Assembly: GCA_937864375.1 (NCBI GenBank) | Contig: CALMJO010000607.1 | Coordinates: 1 to 6,105 of the forward strand | Direction: 5' to 3' | From: an uncultured Spirochaetota bacterium | GTDB taxonomy: Bacteria; Spirochaetota; UBA4802; UBA5368 | DNA: 6,105 bases | In this document: positions 1 through 5,722 of the stretch, in pieces | Numbering within the stretch: the stretch's first letter is position 1 | Layout: every line of letters starts with the position of its first letter | Position numbers and translations under genes: made by a program | Notes under the pieces: model-generated | Database searches by the model: none | Told to the model about the DNA's origin: nothing | The model's input: only the letters and a program-made list of their open reading frames with translations

Positions 1-1
1 G

Positions 2-127
2 GACAGGAAATCTTTCGCCAGTTCCATTATCACCCTTGAGCAGGCGGTCCAGCACATGGTCCTTGAGGTCGGCCTGGCGCTGCCGGACGTTCTTCGCATG
101 GCGTCCCTCATGCCGGCCCGGATCATC
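2..127 (+). pseudogene. nagA: Fragment of N-acetylglucosamine-6-phosphate deacetylase (NagA-like), broken at both ends
   Basis: The frame starting at base 2 reads without a stop and contains SSIITLEQAVQHMV followed by VGLALPDVLRMASLMPARII. This closely matches what I recall of the C-terminal part of NagA, where SSLTM, then a helix ending in RNLVE, is followed by G-x-x-L-x-x-V-L-R-M-A-x-x-x-P-A-R. NagA is a cytosolic amidohydrolase that removes acetate from GlcNAc-6-phosphate during amino-sugar and cell-wall recycling. The next expected element, a G-S/T-x-x-x-G-K-x-A-D/N-L stretch, is absent. After about base 127 the frame turns into arginine-rich residues that are only the antisense of the minus-strand gene beginning at 522. 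The frame stays open to 310 but no longer resembles NagA. The 5' end lies off the window. The family call is fairly secure for so short a piece. Whether the break is real or an assembly/amplification chimera cannot be decided here. Confidence 0.72.
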
Positions 128-522
128 CATCGCATCATGTCGCCAGTGCGGCAGGCCACGGCGCGCAGGGGTTTCCAGTTGAGGCTTATCCCGCCGGATT
201 CAGTCTGGCACCGGTCAAGCAGGAAGCCGGCCGTGCGGTCAATCTCCTCCTCGCGCGTGTCGAGTCCCCGGGCGACAGCTTCCGCGAAAAACCACATGGC
301 TCCCCTGTAAAAAGTATCGAAGTGAACGGAATCGCCCATGACGCCGTCTGGACCGGTCTTCAGAAGCGCCCGCACCCTTTTGGTAGAACGCATGCCGCGC
401 CAGGACTCGTCGAGCGTTCGGGAATCGGCTTCCAGCAGGTCGCGGAGTGCGAGGTATTTCAGCTCTGGCCCGCATTTATCGAGAAGCAGCGCGAGGGGAT
501 TTCCGTTAATGTAGGAAGGCAT
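113..522 (-). CDS. N-terminal part of a prenyltransferase-like alpha/alpha-toroid hypothetical protein (partial)
   Basis: On the minus strand an ATG at 522 opens a frame of about 137 natural-looking residues starting MPSYINGNPLALLLD. Visible segments are HFDTFYRGAMWFFAEAV near residues 68-83, then GFLLDRCQTESGGISLNWKP at about 99-118 and AVACRTGDMMRWMIRAG at 121-137. Helices with aromatic residues, a glycine-rich SGG-I-S-LNW turn and the CRTG-hydrophobic segment resemble hypothetical proteins assigned to the squalene cyclase/prenyltransferase toroid fold. That is a remembered likeness, not a firm family call, and no catalytic residue can be named. The start follows the TPR gene's TGA by 24 bases in the same frame, and there is no clear Shine-Dalgarno sequence, so translation may depend on the upstream gene. 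Below roughly base 112 the frame stays open but becomes Arg/Ser/Thr/Cys-rich and is better explained by the NagA-like fragment on the other strand. The gene is therefore cut there. Confidence 0.6.
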
Positions 523-546
523 GGGAGGGCGCCGGTCCGGGCCGGC

Positions 547-1272
547 TCAGCGTTTTTTCTCCTTCAGGCGCGCGTAGTTCTGCTGAATGATGGGGTTCTC
601 GGGGCTTTTTTCCGCCGCCTTCCGGTAGCACGTCAGCGCGTCGTCGTCCTTGCCCAGGTACTCGAAGCTCAGTCCCAGATTGTTCATTATCTCCGATGAT
701 GCGGGGGCGATAGCCTCAGCCGCCGCAAAGGCGATATTCGCGTTCGAATATCTGTTCATCTTGATCAGGGTCATGCCAAGCCCGTTGTACGCGATGTAAA
801 GCTCCGGGTTGAGCGAGATCGCCTTTTCATAGAATTCCTTGGCCTTCTGGTAATTCCCCATGCCGTAGCTGGTCTTGCCCAGCAGGAAGTATACCATCGG
901 GTGCTTCTGGATGGCGAGCGCCTTCATCGCGGAGGCCTCCGCATCGCGGAAACGTTTCGCATCGATGAGAATGAGAGCGATGTCAATCTGCGGATCCAGG
1001 ATGTCTTTTTGTATTTCGGCGCATTTTTTAAGGTGGAGGATCGCGTTGTCGAAGTTGCCGAGCTTCCAATGGTTGTGCGCCGCCAGGTAGCGAAGCTCGT
1101 AATTGGGGGAATTTGCCTCGAAGTCGCGCTCCACCACGAGCTCGGTGGCGATTTTTGCGAGCGAGTCCTTGTACTGCCTGTCCATGTAGAGCTTCAAGGC
1201 CTCGTCGTACGAAGCGAAGAGCGTCGTCGACAGGCCAATCAGAATCGCCGCTGCACACAGTATCCGTTTCAT
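547..1272 (-). CDS. Exported tetratricopeptide-repeat (TPR) protein
   Basis: This is a complete 241-residue protein. Residues 1-20 (MKR, a hydrophobic stretch, then TLFA before SYDEAL) form a good Sec signal peptide with likely cleavage after Ala20. Cys6 is not in a lipobox, so a soluble periplasmic protein is inferred. The mature part is almost all TPR helices, at about 58-91, 92-124, 125-157, 158-191 and 192-226, with a weaker first unit at 21-52. The clearest units show the usual small/large pattern, for example YFLLGKTSYGMGNYQKAKEF and AYNGLGMTLIKMNRYSNA. TPR proteins are protein-binding scaffolds; no enzymatic domain is present and the partner is unknown. The ATG at 1272 has a strong GGGGGAG ribosome binding site at 1283-1277. 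The gene follows PPDK by 60 bases across a strong hairpin and is followed closely by the toroid-like gene, so the two probably share a transcript. Confidence 0.9.
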   Translation of the reverse strand: MKRILCAAAILIGLSTTLFASYDEALKLYMDRQYKDSLAKIATELVVERDFEANSPNYELRYLAAHNHWKLGNFDNAILHLKKCAEIQKDILDPQIDIALILIDAKRFRDAEASAMKALAIQKHPMVYFLLGKTSYGMGNYQKAKEFYEKAISLNPELYIAYNGLGMTLIKMNRYSNANIAFAAAEAIAPASSEIMNNLGLSFEYLGKDDDALTCYRKAAEKSPENPIIQQNYARLKEKKR

Positions 1273-1276
1273 GGTT

Positions 1277-1283
1277 CTCCCCC
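1277..1283 (-). promoter_or_regulatory. Ribosome binding site of the TPR gene, potentially sequestered
   Basis: The minus strand reads GGGGGAG, then AACC, then ATG, which is a strong Shine-Dalgarno at good spacing and fixes the start at 1272. With the preceding C it is part of CGGGGG (1284-1279), the exact complement of CCCCCG at 1301-1296, eleven bases upstream. Confidence 0.7.
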
Positions 1284-1290
1284 GGGATTA

Positions 1291-1331
1291 GTATGCGGGG
1301 GCGTGTCGCAATGACGCGCCCCCGTTCATAC
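1291..1331 (-). terminator. Strong GC hairpin between the PPDK gene and the TPR gene
   Basis: Arms at 1296-1307 and 1313-1324 pair over 12 positions around a 5-base loop (1308-1312). One position is imperfect: a C-A mismatch in the minus-strand RNA, which would be a G-U wobble in a plus-strand RNA. GTATG at 1291-1295 and CATAC at 1327-1331 can extend the base past a two-base bulge. The hairpin starts just after the PPDK stop codon (1335-1333), where a terminator would lie. No T-run follows the stem in the direction of transcription, so it may be a weak terminator, an mRNA 3'-end stabiliser or a translational control element for the TPR gene. Confidence 0.45.
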
Positions 1332-1332
1332 C

Positions 1333-4158
1333 CTATTTCTTCTTCTTGGGTGCCGCCTTCTTTCCGGCCTTGGCCTTCGGCTTTGACGCTGCCTTTACCG
1401 GCTTTTTCGCTGCTTTTTTGGCAAGCTTTTTAGCCTCGGGCTTTTTACCCGAGAACTGGATCGCCGCCTGCGCCGCCGCAAGACGGGCGATCGGAACCCT
1501 GAAGGGCGAGCAGCTCACGTACGAAAGCCCTATCTGGTGGCAGAACTCCACTGAACTTGGCTCCCCGCCATGCTCTCCGCAGATTCCAAGCTTGATGTCT
1601 TTCCTTGTGCTGCGCCCCTTCTCGACCGCCATCTTCATGAGCGTTCCGACTCCGTCCCTGTCGAGGACCTGGAAGGGGTCGATCGGAAGGATCTTCTTCC
1701 CCACGTAATCGGGCACGAAGGCTCCTATGTCGTCGCGCGAGAACGCGAAGGTCATCTGGGTGAGGTCGTTGGTCCCGAACGAGAAGAACTGGGCCACGCT
1801 CGCGATCCTGTCGGCGGTGATCGCCGCGCGCGGCACCTCTATCATGGTCCCGAACATGTGCTCGACCTTCGCGACGCCCATCTTCCTGCACACCTCGGCG
1901 TGAATTTTGTCGAGGATCTTCTTCTGGTTCTCGAGCTCGTTGACATGCCCCACCACGGGAATCATGATCTCGGGCATGACCTTTTTCCCTTCCTTGATGA
2001 GCTCGGCCGCCGATTCGAGTATCGCGCGGTACTGCATTTCCGAGATCTCGGGGAAGGTGACGCCCAGGCGCACGCCGCGATGCCCCATCATGGGGTTCGA
2101 CTCGTGCAGGTCCTCGGCGCGCTTGGTGAGGCGCTCCATGGAGATGCCGAGCGAGGACGCGAGCTTCTCGCGCTCGTCCTCGCGGTTGGGCACGAATTCG
2201 TGCAGCGGCGGGTCGAGCAGCCGTATGGTGACCGGCAGCCCGTTCATGACCGCGAGCGTGTTCTTGATGTCGCGCTTCACGAAGGGGAAGAGCTCATCGA
2301 GCGCCGCGCGCCGCTTTTCCTCGGTGTCCGAAAGGATCATCTTGCGGAGAATGAACAGGGGCTGCTCCGAATTCTTTCCATAGAACATGTGCTCGGTGCG
2401 GAAGAGGCCTATCCCCTCGGCGCCGAATTCGCGTGCCTTGGCCGCGTCCTCGGGCGTGTCGGCGTTGGTGCGCACCTTGAGGGTGCGAAGCTCGTCGGCG
2501 ATATTCATGAATTTCTGGAAGCGCGGGTTCTCGGTGGCGTCCATCATCTTGAGGGCGCCGGCGTACGCGAGGCCCCTGGTGCCGTTGAGCGTGAGGATGT
2601 CGCCCTCGCGGAAGCTGCGTCCTCCCACACTCATCGTTTTTGCGTGGACGTCCACGTGGACCGCGCCTGCGCCCACGATACAGCACTTTCCCCAGCCGCG
2701 CGCGACGAGCGCCGCGTGCGAGGTCATGCCCCCGCGGGCGGTGAGGATGCCGATCGCCGCACGCATGCCCTCCACGTCCTCGGGATTGGTCTCCTCACGG
2801 ACGAGAATCACCTTCTTGCCCGTCTTTGCCGCCTCCACCGCATCGTTCGCGGTAAACACTATGGCGCCGCAGGCGCCCCCGGGCCCCGCCGGCAGACCAC
2901 GCGCGATGACCTCGGCGGATTTCTCGGCCTCGGGATCCACGATTGGGTGCAGGAGCTCGTCGAGCTGGGCGGGGGCTACGCGCAGGATGGCGTCCTTCTT
3001 GGTGATGAGCCCCTCGGCCAGCATGTCCATGGCCATGTTGAGCGCAGCGGTGCCGGTGCGCTTGCCCACACGGCACTGCAGCATCCAGAGACGGCCGTCC
3101 TGTATGGTAAACTCGATGTCCTGCATGTCCCTGTAATGCTTTTCGAGCTTTATGCGGATGTTGTCCAGGGTCTTGTACACAGGGGGCATGGCCTTCTCCA
3201 GCGAAACCATGCTGCGGTTCTGATCGTTCTTGGTCGATTCGTTGAGCGGATTGGGCGTCCTGATTCCGGCCACGACGTCTTCGCCCTGCGCGTTGACGAG
3301 CCACTCGCCGTAGAAGTGATTGTCGCCGGTGGCTGGATTGCGCGAGAACGCGACGCCGGTCGCCGAGGTTTCCCCCATGTTGCCGAACACCATCGACTGC
3401 ACGTTGACCGCGGTGCCCCACTCGTCGGGAATTCCCTCGATGCGCCTGTAGGCGATCGCCCTCTTGCCGTTCCACGAAGAGAACACGGCCCCGATCCCAC
3501 CCCAGAGCTGCTCGAAAGGATCGTCCGGGAACGGTTTTCCCAGGACTTCCCTGACCTTGGTCTTGAAGCGCTCCACCAAGGCCTTTAAATCGTCGGCGCT
3601 GATGTCCGCGTCGGTCTTATAGCCGCGGCTGGACTTGACCTCGACGAGCATCCGGTCGAGCTGCTGGCGGATTCCCTTTCCTTCCTCGGGCTCGATGCCC
3701 TCGGCCTTTTCCATCACCACGTCGGAATACATCATGATGAGGCGGCGGTACGCGTCGTAGACGAAGCGGGGGTTTCCCGTCTTCTTGACCATGCCGGGAA
3801 TCGTCCTTGAACACAGTCCTACGTTGAGCACCGTCTCCATCATGCCGGGCATGGATTTTACCGCACCGGAGCGCACGGAGACGAGCAGGGGATTGACCGG
3901 GTCGCCGAACTTCGCGCCCATAACCTCTTCCACCTTTTTTAACGCCGCCATTACGTCTTTATCGAGGCCCTTTGGAACTGTCCGATTGTTTCTTATGTAT
4001 TCCATGCATACTTCGGTGGTAATGGTGAAACCCGCCGGAACCGGGATGCCGATCTGGCACATTTCCGCGAGGTTCGCCCCCTTGCCGCCGAGCAGGCTTT
4101 TCATGTCCGCTCTGCCTTCGGTGTACTTTCCGCCGAAAAGATATACCCTTTTTGCCAT
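1333..4158 (-). CDS. ppdK: Pyruvate, phosphate dikinase with a lysine/alanine-rich C-terminal extension
   Basis: This 941-residue cytosolic enzyme interconverts pyruvate + ATP + Pi and PEP + AMP + PPi. The N-terminal nucleotide-binding domain begins FGGKYTEGRADMKSLLGGKG and includes SGAVKSMPGMMETVLNVGL (about 97-115) and DIEFTIQDGRLWMLQCRVGKRT (about 347-368). The phosphohistidine domain has GGMTSHAA with catalytic His481; Thr479 is the position phosphorylated by the PPDK regulatory protein in characterised enzymes. The PEP/pyruvate barrel carries GLFRTEH (Arg587), RLLDPPLHEF (Arg646), TMIEVPRAA (Glu774), GTNDLTQ (Asp798) and GICGEHGG (catalytic Cys860). These align with the known Clostridium symbiosum active-site residues at offsets of 26-29. 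The core ends near residue 904 (AIQFSG). The last ~37 residues are a K/A/P tail not needed by ordinary PPDKs of about 870-900 residues. The start has an AGAGGAG site at 4171-4165. No regulatory-protein gene is in the window. Confidence 0.99.
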   Translation of the reverse strand: MAKRVYLFGGKYTEGRADMKSLLGGKGANLAEMCQIGIPVPAGFTITTEVCMEYIRNNRTVPKGLDKDVMAALKKVEEVMGAKFGDPVNPLLVSVRSGAVKSMPGMMETVLNVGLCSRTIPGMVKKTGNPRFVYDAYRRLIMMYSDVVMEKAEGIEPEEGKGIRQQLDRMLVEVKSSRGYKTDADISADDLKALVERFKTKVREVLGKPFPDDPFEQLWGGIGAVFSSWNGKRAIAYRRIEGIPDEWGTAVNVQSMVFGNMGETSATGVAFSRNPATGDNHFYGEWLVNAQGEDVVAGIRTPNPLNESTKNDQNRSMVSLEKAMPPVYKTLDNIRIKLEKHYRDMQDIEFTIQDGRLWMLQCRVGKRTGTAALNMAMDMLAEGLITKKDAILRVAPAQLDELLHPIVDPEAEKSAEVIARGLPAGPGGACGAIVFTANDAVEAAKTGKKVILVREETNPEDVEGMRAAIGILTARGGMTSHAALVARGWGKCCIVGAGAVHVDVHAKTMSVGGRSFREGDILTLNGTRGLAYAGALKMMDATENPRFQKFMNIADELRTLKVRTNADTPEDAAKAREFGAEGIGLFRTEHMFYGKNSEQPLFILRKMILSDTEEKRRAALDELFPFVKRDIKNTLAVMNGLPVTIRLLDPPLHEFVPNREDEREKLASSLGISMERLTKRAEDLHESNPMMGHRGVRLGVTFPEISEMQYRAILESAAELIKEGKKVMPEIMIPVVGHVNELENQKKILDKIHAEVCRKMGVAKVEHMFGTMIEVPRAAITADRIASVAQFFSFGTNDLTQMTFAFSRDDIGAFVPDYVGKKILPIDPFQVLDRDGVGTLMKMAVEKGRSTRKDIKLGICGEHGGEPSSVEFCHQIGLSYVSCSPFRVPIARLAAAQAAIQFSGKKPEAKKLAKKAAKKPVKAASKPKAKAGKKAAPKKKK
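1336..1446 (-). other. Histone-H1-like basic tail of PPDK (residues 905-941)
   Basis: The tail consists almost wholly of Lys, Ala and Pro with a few Ser, Val, Gly, Glu and Leu residues, in repeating KK-A-x-KK and K-P-K-A-K patterns, and ends in PKKKK. It is in frame with the enzyme, has no intervening stop, and lies beyond the last recognisable PPDK motif. Such tails in bacteria resemble H1-like or AlgP-like DNA-binding segments and are predicted to be disordered and strongly basic. Function here is unknown; nucleic-acid or polyphosphate binding, or regulation by acetylation, are possibilities only. Confidence 0.85.
1435..1453. repeat. Perfect short inverted repeat at the PPDK core/tail boundary
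   Basis: CTCGGG at 1435-1440 and CCCGAG at 1448-1453 are perfect inverted copies separated by seven mostly T bases (plus strand). The element encodes the S-G-K-K-P-E transition from the enzyme core into the basic tail. It might be coincidental in GC-rich coding DNA. Confidence 0.4.
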
Positions 4159-4164
4159 GATATT

Positions 4165-4171
4165 CTCCTCT
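4165..4171 (-). promoter_or_regulatory. Ribosome binding site of the PPDK gene
   Basis: The minus strand reads AGAGGAG, a six-base spacer (AATATC), then ATG. This is a canonical Shine-Dalgarno and supports the start at 4158. Confidence 0.75.
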
Positions 4172-4182
4172 GATACGAAATT

Positions 4183-4193
4183 ATTGTAGTATA
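4183..4193 (-). promoter_or_regulatory. Possible -10 element upstream of PPDK
   Basis: The minus strand contains TATACTACAAT, which includes two overlapping -10-like hexamers (TATACT and TACAAT), 25-35 bases before the PPDK start. No convincing -35 hexamer sits at 16-18 bases upstream, so this is only a candidate. PPDK could equally be transcribed from further upstream together with the rhomboid gene. Confidence 0.22.
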
Positions 4194-4274
4194 CGCACGC
4201 CAGTTCCTACCGCCGCCGTACTGAGACATGTTCTGCTGTAAATGACGCTAAAACCAGAACTCAAAAATGCAAGT

Positions 4275-5243
4275 TTAATTTTTCACGTAGCGCCTCACCT
4301 CGTGCACGAAACATTCATCGGAATCCGCGCACTCCTTGCATCCTCTGCCCTCCGGGGAATACTTTTCCTCGCACGTAATTTCCCTTTCGCCGTGCATGAT
4401 CATGAGGTACTTGACATACTGTATGTCGTCGTCGCCCAGGGCGTCGATTCCGCCCTCATGAAGCCTTGCCAGAATTGCGCTTCTGCGGACGAGATCCCGG
4501 TCGTCGAAGATCCTTCCCGATTTCAGCGTGTTCGCGTACTCCCCGGTTTTCTTTTCGATCCGGGCCTTGAGCATGCCCGACTTGAAGGTGATCGTGCCCT
4601 TCTTGAAAAAGTAAAAATACACCAGCCCGAACGCGAGGCCGCCCAGGTGCCCTATGTGCGAGATGTCCGACTCGCCGCCAAAGAGCTCCATGTAGAGCTC
4701 CAGCAGCCCGTACATCACCACCAGGTATTTCGCCTTCACCGGCAGCACGAAGAAGATGAGTATCTCCGAATCGGGATAGAGCACGCCAAAGGCCAGGAGC
4801 ACCCCGAACACCGCGCCCGAGGCTCCTATCGTGGGTATCGCGAAAGCCCCTCCCTGGGTAAACAGGTTAATGACAAAAATGGATATTCCGGCGCCCGTTC
4901 CGCAGAAGAGATAGTAAAGCAGGAACCGCCTGGGGCCCCACGCCTGTTCAATAGGAATGCCGAAGATGAGCAGGGCGTACATATTGAAGAAGATATGTGC
5001 GAATCCGAAGGGATTATGCAGGAACATGTAGGTGAATACCTGCCAGATGTAGCCACTCTCTATGACCAGGGCGGGAATCAATCCCAGATAATAGCTGAGC
5101 ACGGGGGTCTGCCCGCCCGCACCGTCTATGGAATATGCGTACTGATATGACATGGTCAGCATCTGGACAAAAAACACCACGACATTGATGATTATCAGCT
5201 TGAAGACCCATCCCTGGGCCGGGGTGCGCGGCGCTCCATTCAT
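4275..5243 (-). CDS. Rhomboid-family intramembrane serine protease with a cytosolic cysteine-cluster tail
   Basis: This complete 322-residue membrane protein belongs to the rhomboid family, which cleaves transmembrane substrates within the bilayer. Predicted membrane segments lie near residues 12-30, 82-103, 106-128, 136-154, 158-180 and 198-214. Catalytic Ser142 is in GASGAVFG, and the catalytic His is most likely His199 in HIGHLGGL. FLHNPFGFAHIFFN supplies the conserved His76, His83 and Asn87 of the second transmembrane region. The six-segment layout puts both ends in the cytosol. The ~105 residues after the last segment are hydrophilic and contain Cys291, Cys302, Cys305 and Cys311, with His314, in a C-x10-C-x2-C-x5-C arrangement suggestive of zinc or another metal. 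Bacterial rhomboids often lack such a tail. The ribosome binding site is weak (CAGG eight bases before ATG), but no later ATG would preserve the first membrane helix. Substrates are unknown. Confidence 0.95.
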   Translation of the reverse strand: MNGAPRTPAQGWVFKLIIINVVVFFVQMLTMSYQYAYSIDGAGGQTPVLSYYLGLIPALVIESGYIWQVFTYMFLHNPFGFAHIFFNMYALLIFGIPIEQAWGPRRFLLYYLFCGTGAGISIFVINLFTQGGAFAIPTIGASGAVFGVLLAFGVLYPDSEILIFFVLPVKAKYLVVMYGLLELYMELFGGESDISHIGHLGGLAFGLVYFYFFKKGTITFKSGMLKARIEKKTGEYANTLKSGRIFDDRDLVRRSAILARLHEGGIDALGDDDIQYVKYLMIMHGEREITCEEKYSPEGRGCKECADSDECFVHEVRRYVKN

Positions 5244-5282
5244 CCTAATTGCCTGTTACCCGGAAGAATCTCGTTCGAATTT

Positions 5283-5315
5283 GGTGCGGCAAGCGAGAGC
5301 ACCCTATCCCGGTGC
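5283..5315 (-). repeat. Three-part GCACC/GGTGC inverted repeat between ykgJ-like and rhomboid genes
   Basis: In minus-strand order, GCACC (5315-5311), GGTGC (5303-5299) and GCACC (5287-5283) could form either of two mutually exclusive five-base-pair stems with 7- and 11-base loops. The stems are short and no T-run follows, so chance is quite possible. Confidence 0.25.
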
Positions 5316-5330
5316 AATTTTCCAGTAAAG

Positions 5331-5657
5331 TCATTTTTTGAACAGGGGGCAGAGGTAGGAAGAACCGGGCCGGTAGGCGGCGCACACGTCGGGTCGTGTT
5401 TCATAGATGGTGCAGGCGCAAAGCTCTCCCCCCAGCGAGAGGAATGGGCAGTGACGAATGTACTTTCCCGTCTTCGTGGAAATGAAATGGTCGCCGGCCC
5501 ACATTGCGCTCTCCGCGTCGCGCATGCCCAGGATGTCGTCCCGCCCCTCGCGCCTCCACCGATCGTAGTCCTTTTCCGTGGCACACGCGAACATGTCGGC
5601 GAGGCAGCACCGTCCGCAGCGCATACACTCGACTACCGCTCCGTCGTGCTGTTTCAT
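5331..5657 (-). CDS. YkgJ-family cysteine-cluster protein (putative Fe/Zn-binding)
   Basis: This small protein of 108 residues has the hallmark pattern of the YkgJ/UPF0153 cysteine-cluster family: C-x2-C-G-x-C-C at residues 11-18 (CMRCGRCC), then HCPFL with Cys70, then CxCTIYETRPDVCAAYRPG with Cys80, Cys82 and Cys92. Extra cysteines lie at 25 and 103. Members are predicted to bind iron or zinc; the biochemical role is poorly defined. There is no signal peptide or membrane segment, so it is expected in the cytosol. The ATG at 5657 is chosen because the CxxCGxCC motif normally lies within the first ~20 residues; upstream AAAGA is only a weak ribosome binding site. It is the first gene of the minus-strand run and is followed after 87 bases by the rhomboid gene, whose tail also carries four clustered cysteines. 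Confidence 0.92.
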   Translation of the reverse strand: MKQHDGAVVECMRCGRCCLADMFACATEKDYDRWRREGRDDILGMRDAESAMWAGDHFISTKTGKYIRHCPFLSLGGELCACTIYETRPDVCAAYRPGSSYLCPLFKK

Positions 5658-5659
5658 TC

Positions 5660-5688
5660 TTTACAATTACGCCTGTACGGCGTATCCT
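5660..5688 (+). promoter_or_regulatory. Candidate sigma-70-type promoter for the DsbD-like gene
   Basis: TTTACA (5660-5665) and TATCCT (5683-5688) are separated by exactly 17 bases. They match the -35 and -10 consensus at 5/6 and 4/6 positions. Transcription would start near 5695 and give a leader of about 28 bases. This is prediction from sequence only. Confidence 0.42.
5668..5684. promoter_or_regulatory. Palindrome in the promoter spacer, operator-like
   Basis: TACGCC at 5668-5673 and GGCGTA at 5679-5684 are perfect inverted arms around TGTAC. The 17-base element occupies most of the spacer of the plus-strand promoter candidate and overlaps its -10. It also lies in the leader of the divergent minus-strand gene, a typical place for a dimeric repressor site. 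No regulator gene is present to assign it to. Confidence 0.35.
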
Positions 5689-5713
5689 GTGCCATATTTG
5701 CACGAGGCAGGAT
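5684..5713 (+). repeat. Inverted repeat enclosing the DsbD-like gene's ribosome binding site
   Basis: ATCCTG (5684-5689) and CAGGAT (5708-5713) are perfect inverted copies, and CC/GG at 5692-5693 and 5706-5707 can lengthen the stem past a two-base bulge. The right arm contains the AGGA ribosome binding site, ten bases before ATG 5723. If transcripts start upstream of 5684 the site would be masked. From the promoter predicted at 5660-5688 the left arm would not be transcribed. Confidence 0.3.
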
Positions 5714-5721
5714 GTTGTCAA
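5693..5721 (-). promoter_or_regulatory. Candidate promoter for the YkgJ-like gene and downstream genes
   Basis: The minus strand has a perfect TTGACA (5721-5716). At 17 bases spacing lies AATATG (5698-5693), which matches the -10 consensus at only three positions. The -35 is convincing and the -10 is poor. It would overlap the plus-strand leader, so the two divergent promoters would interfere with each other. Confidence 0.32.
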
Positions 5722-5722
5722 A

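Larger units (their letters stand above)
4159..4274. other. 116-bp intergenic region between the rhomboid and PPDK genes
   Basis: This is the widest gap inside the minus-strand gene run. It holds the PPDK ribosome binding site, the -10 candidate, and a six-base inverted repeat (GTTCTG and CAGAAC on either strand, 19 bases apart, about 4230-4260). The repeat has no T-run and is not a convincing terminator. No small gene or RNA gene is recognisable. Confidence 0.5.

Noticed and set aside
1..112. A simple frameshift in the minus-strand toroid-like gene, with a lysine/aspartate-rich continuation in another frame
   Set aside because: The alternative minus frame looks protein-like for about 20 codons but then loses its third-position GC bias. 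The plus-strand NagA match explains the whole stretch better.
128..310. Continuation of the NagA-like frame to a stop at 310
   Set aside because: After residue ~PARII the product is Arg/Ser-rich and is only the complement of the minus-strand gene. The open frame is accidental.
1570..3588. 672-codon open frame on the plus strand opposite PPDK
   Set aside because: It lies entirely antisense to a PPDK gene with all catalytic motifs. Its product is dominated by His, Arg, Glu, Val and Leu and resembles no family. Long antisense frames are expected opposite GC3-rich genes.
4230..4260. Rho-independent terminator after the rhomboid gene
   Set aside because: The GTTCTG/CAGAAC arms are only six bases with a 19-base loop and no T-run.
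4242..5150. 302-codon open frame on the plus strand opposite the rhomboid gene
   Set aside because: It is antisense to a clear rhomboid with its catalytic Ser and His. The translated product has no recognisable domain, and the open frame follows from codon bias.
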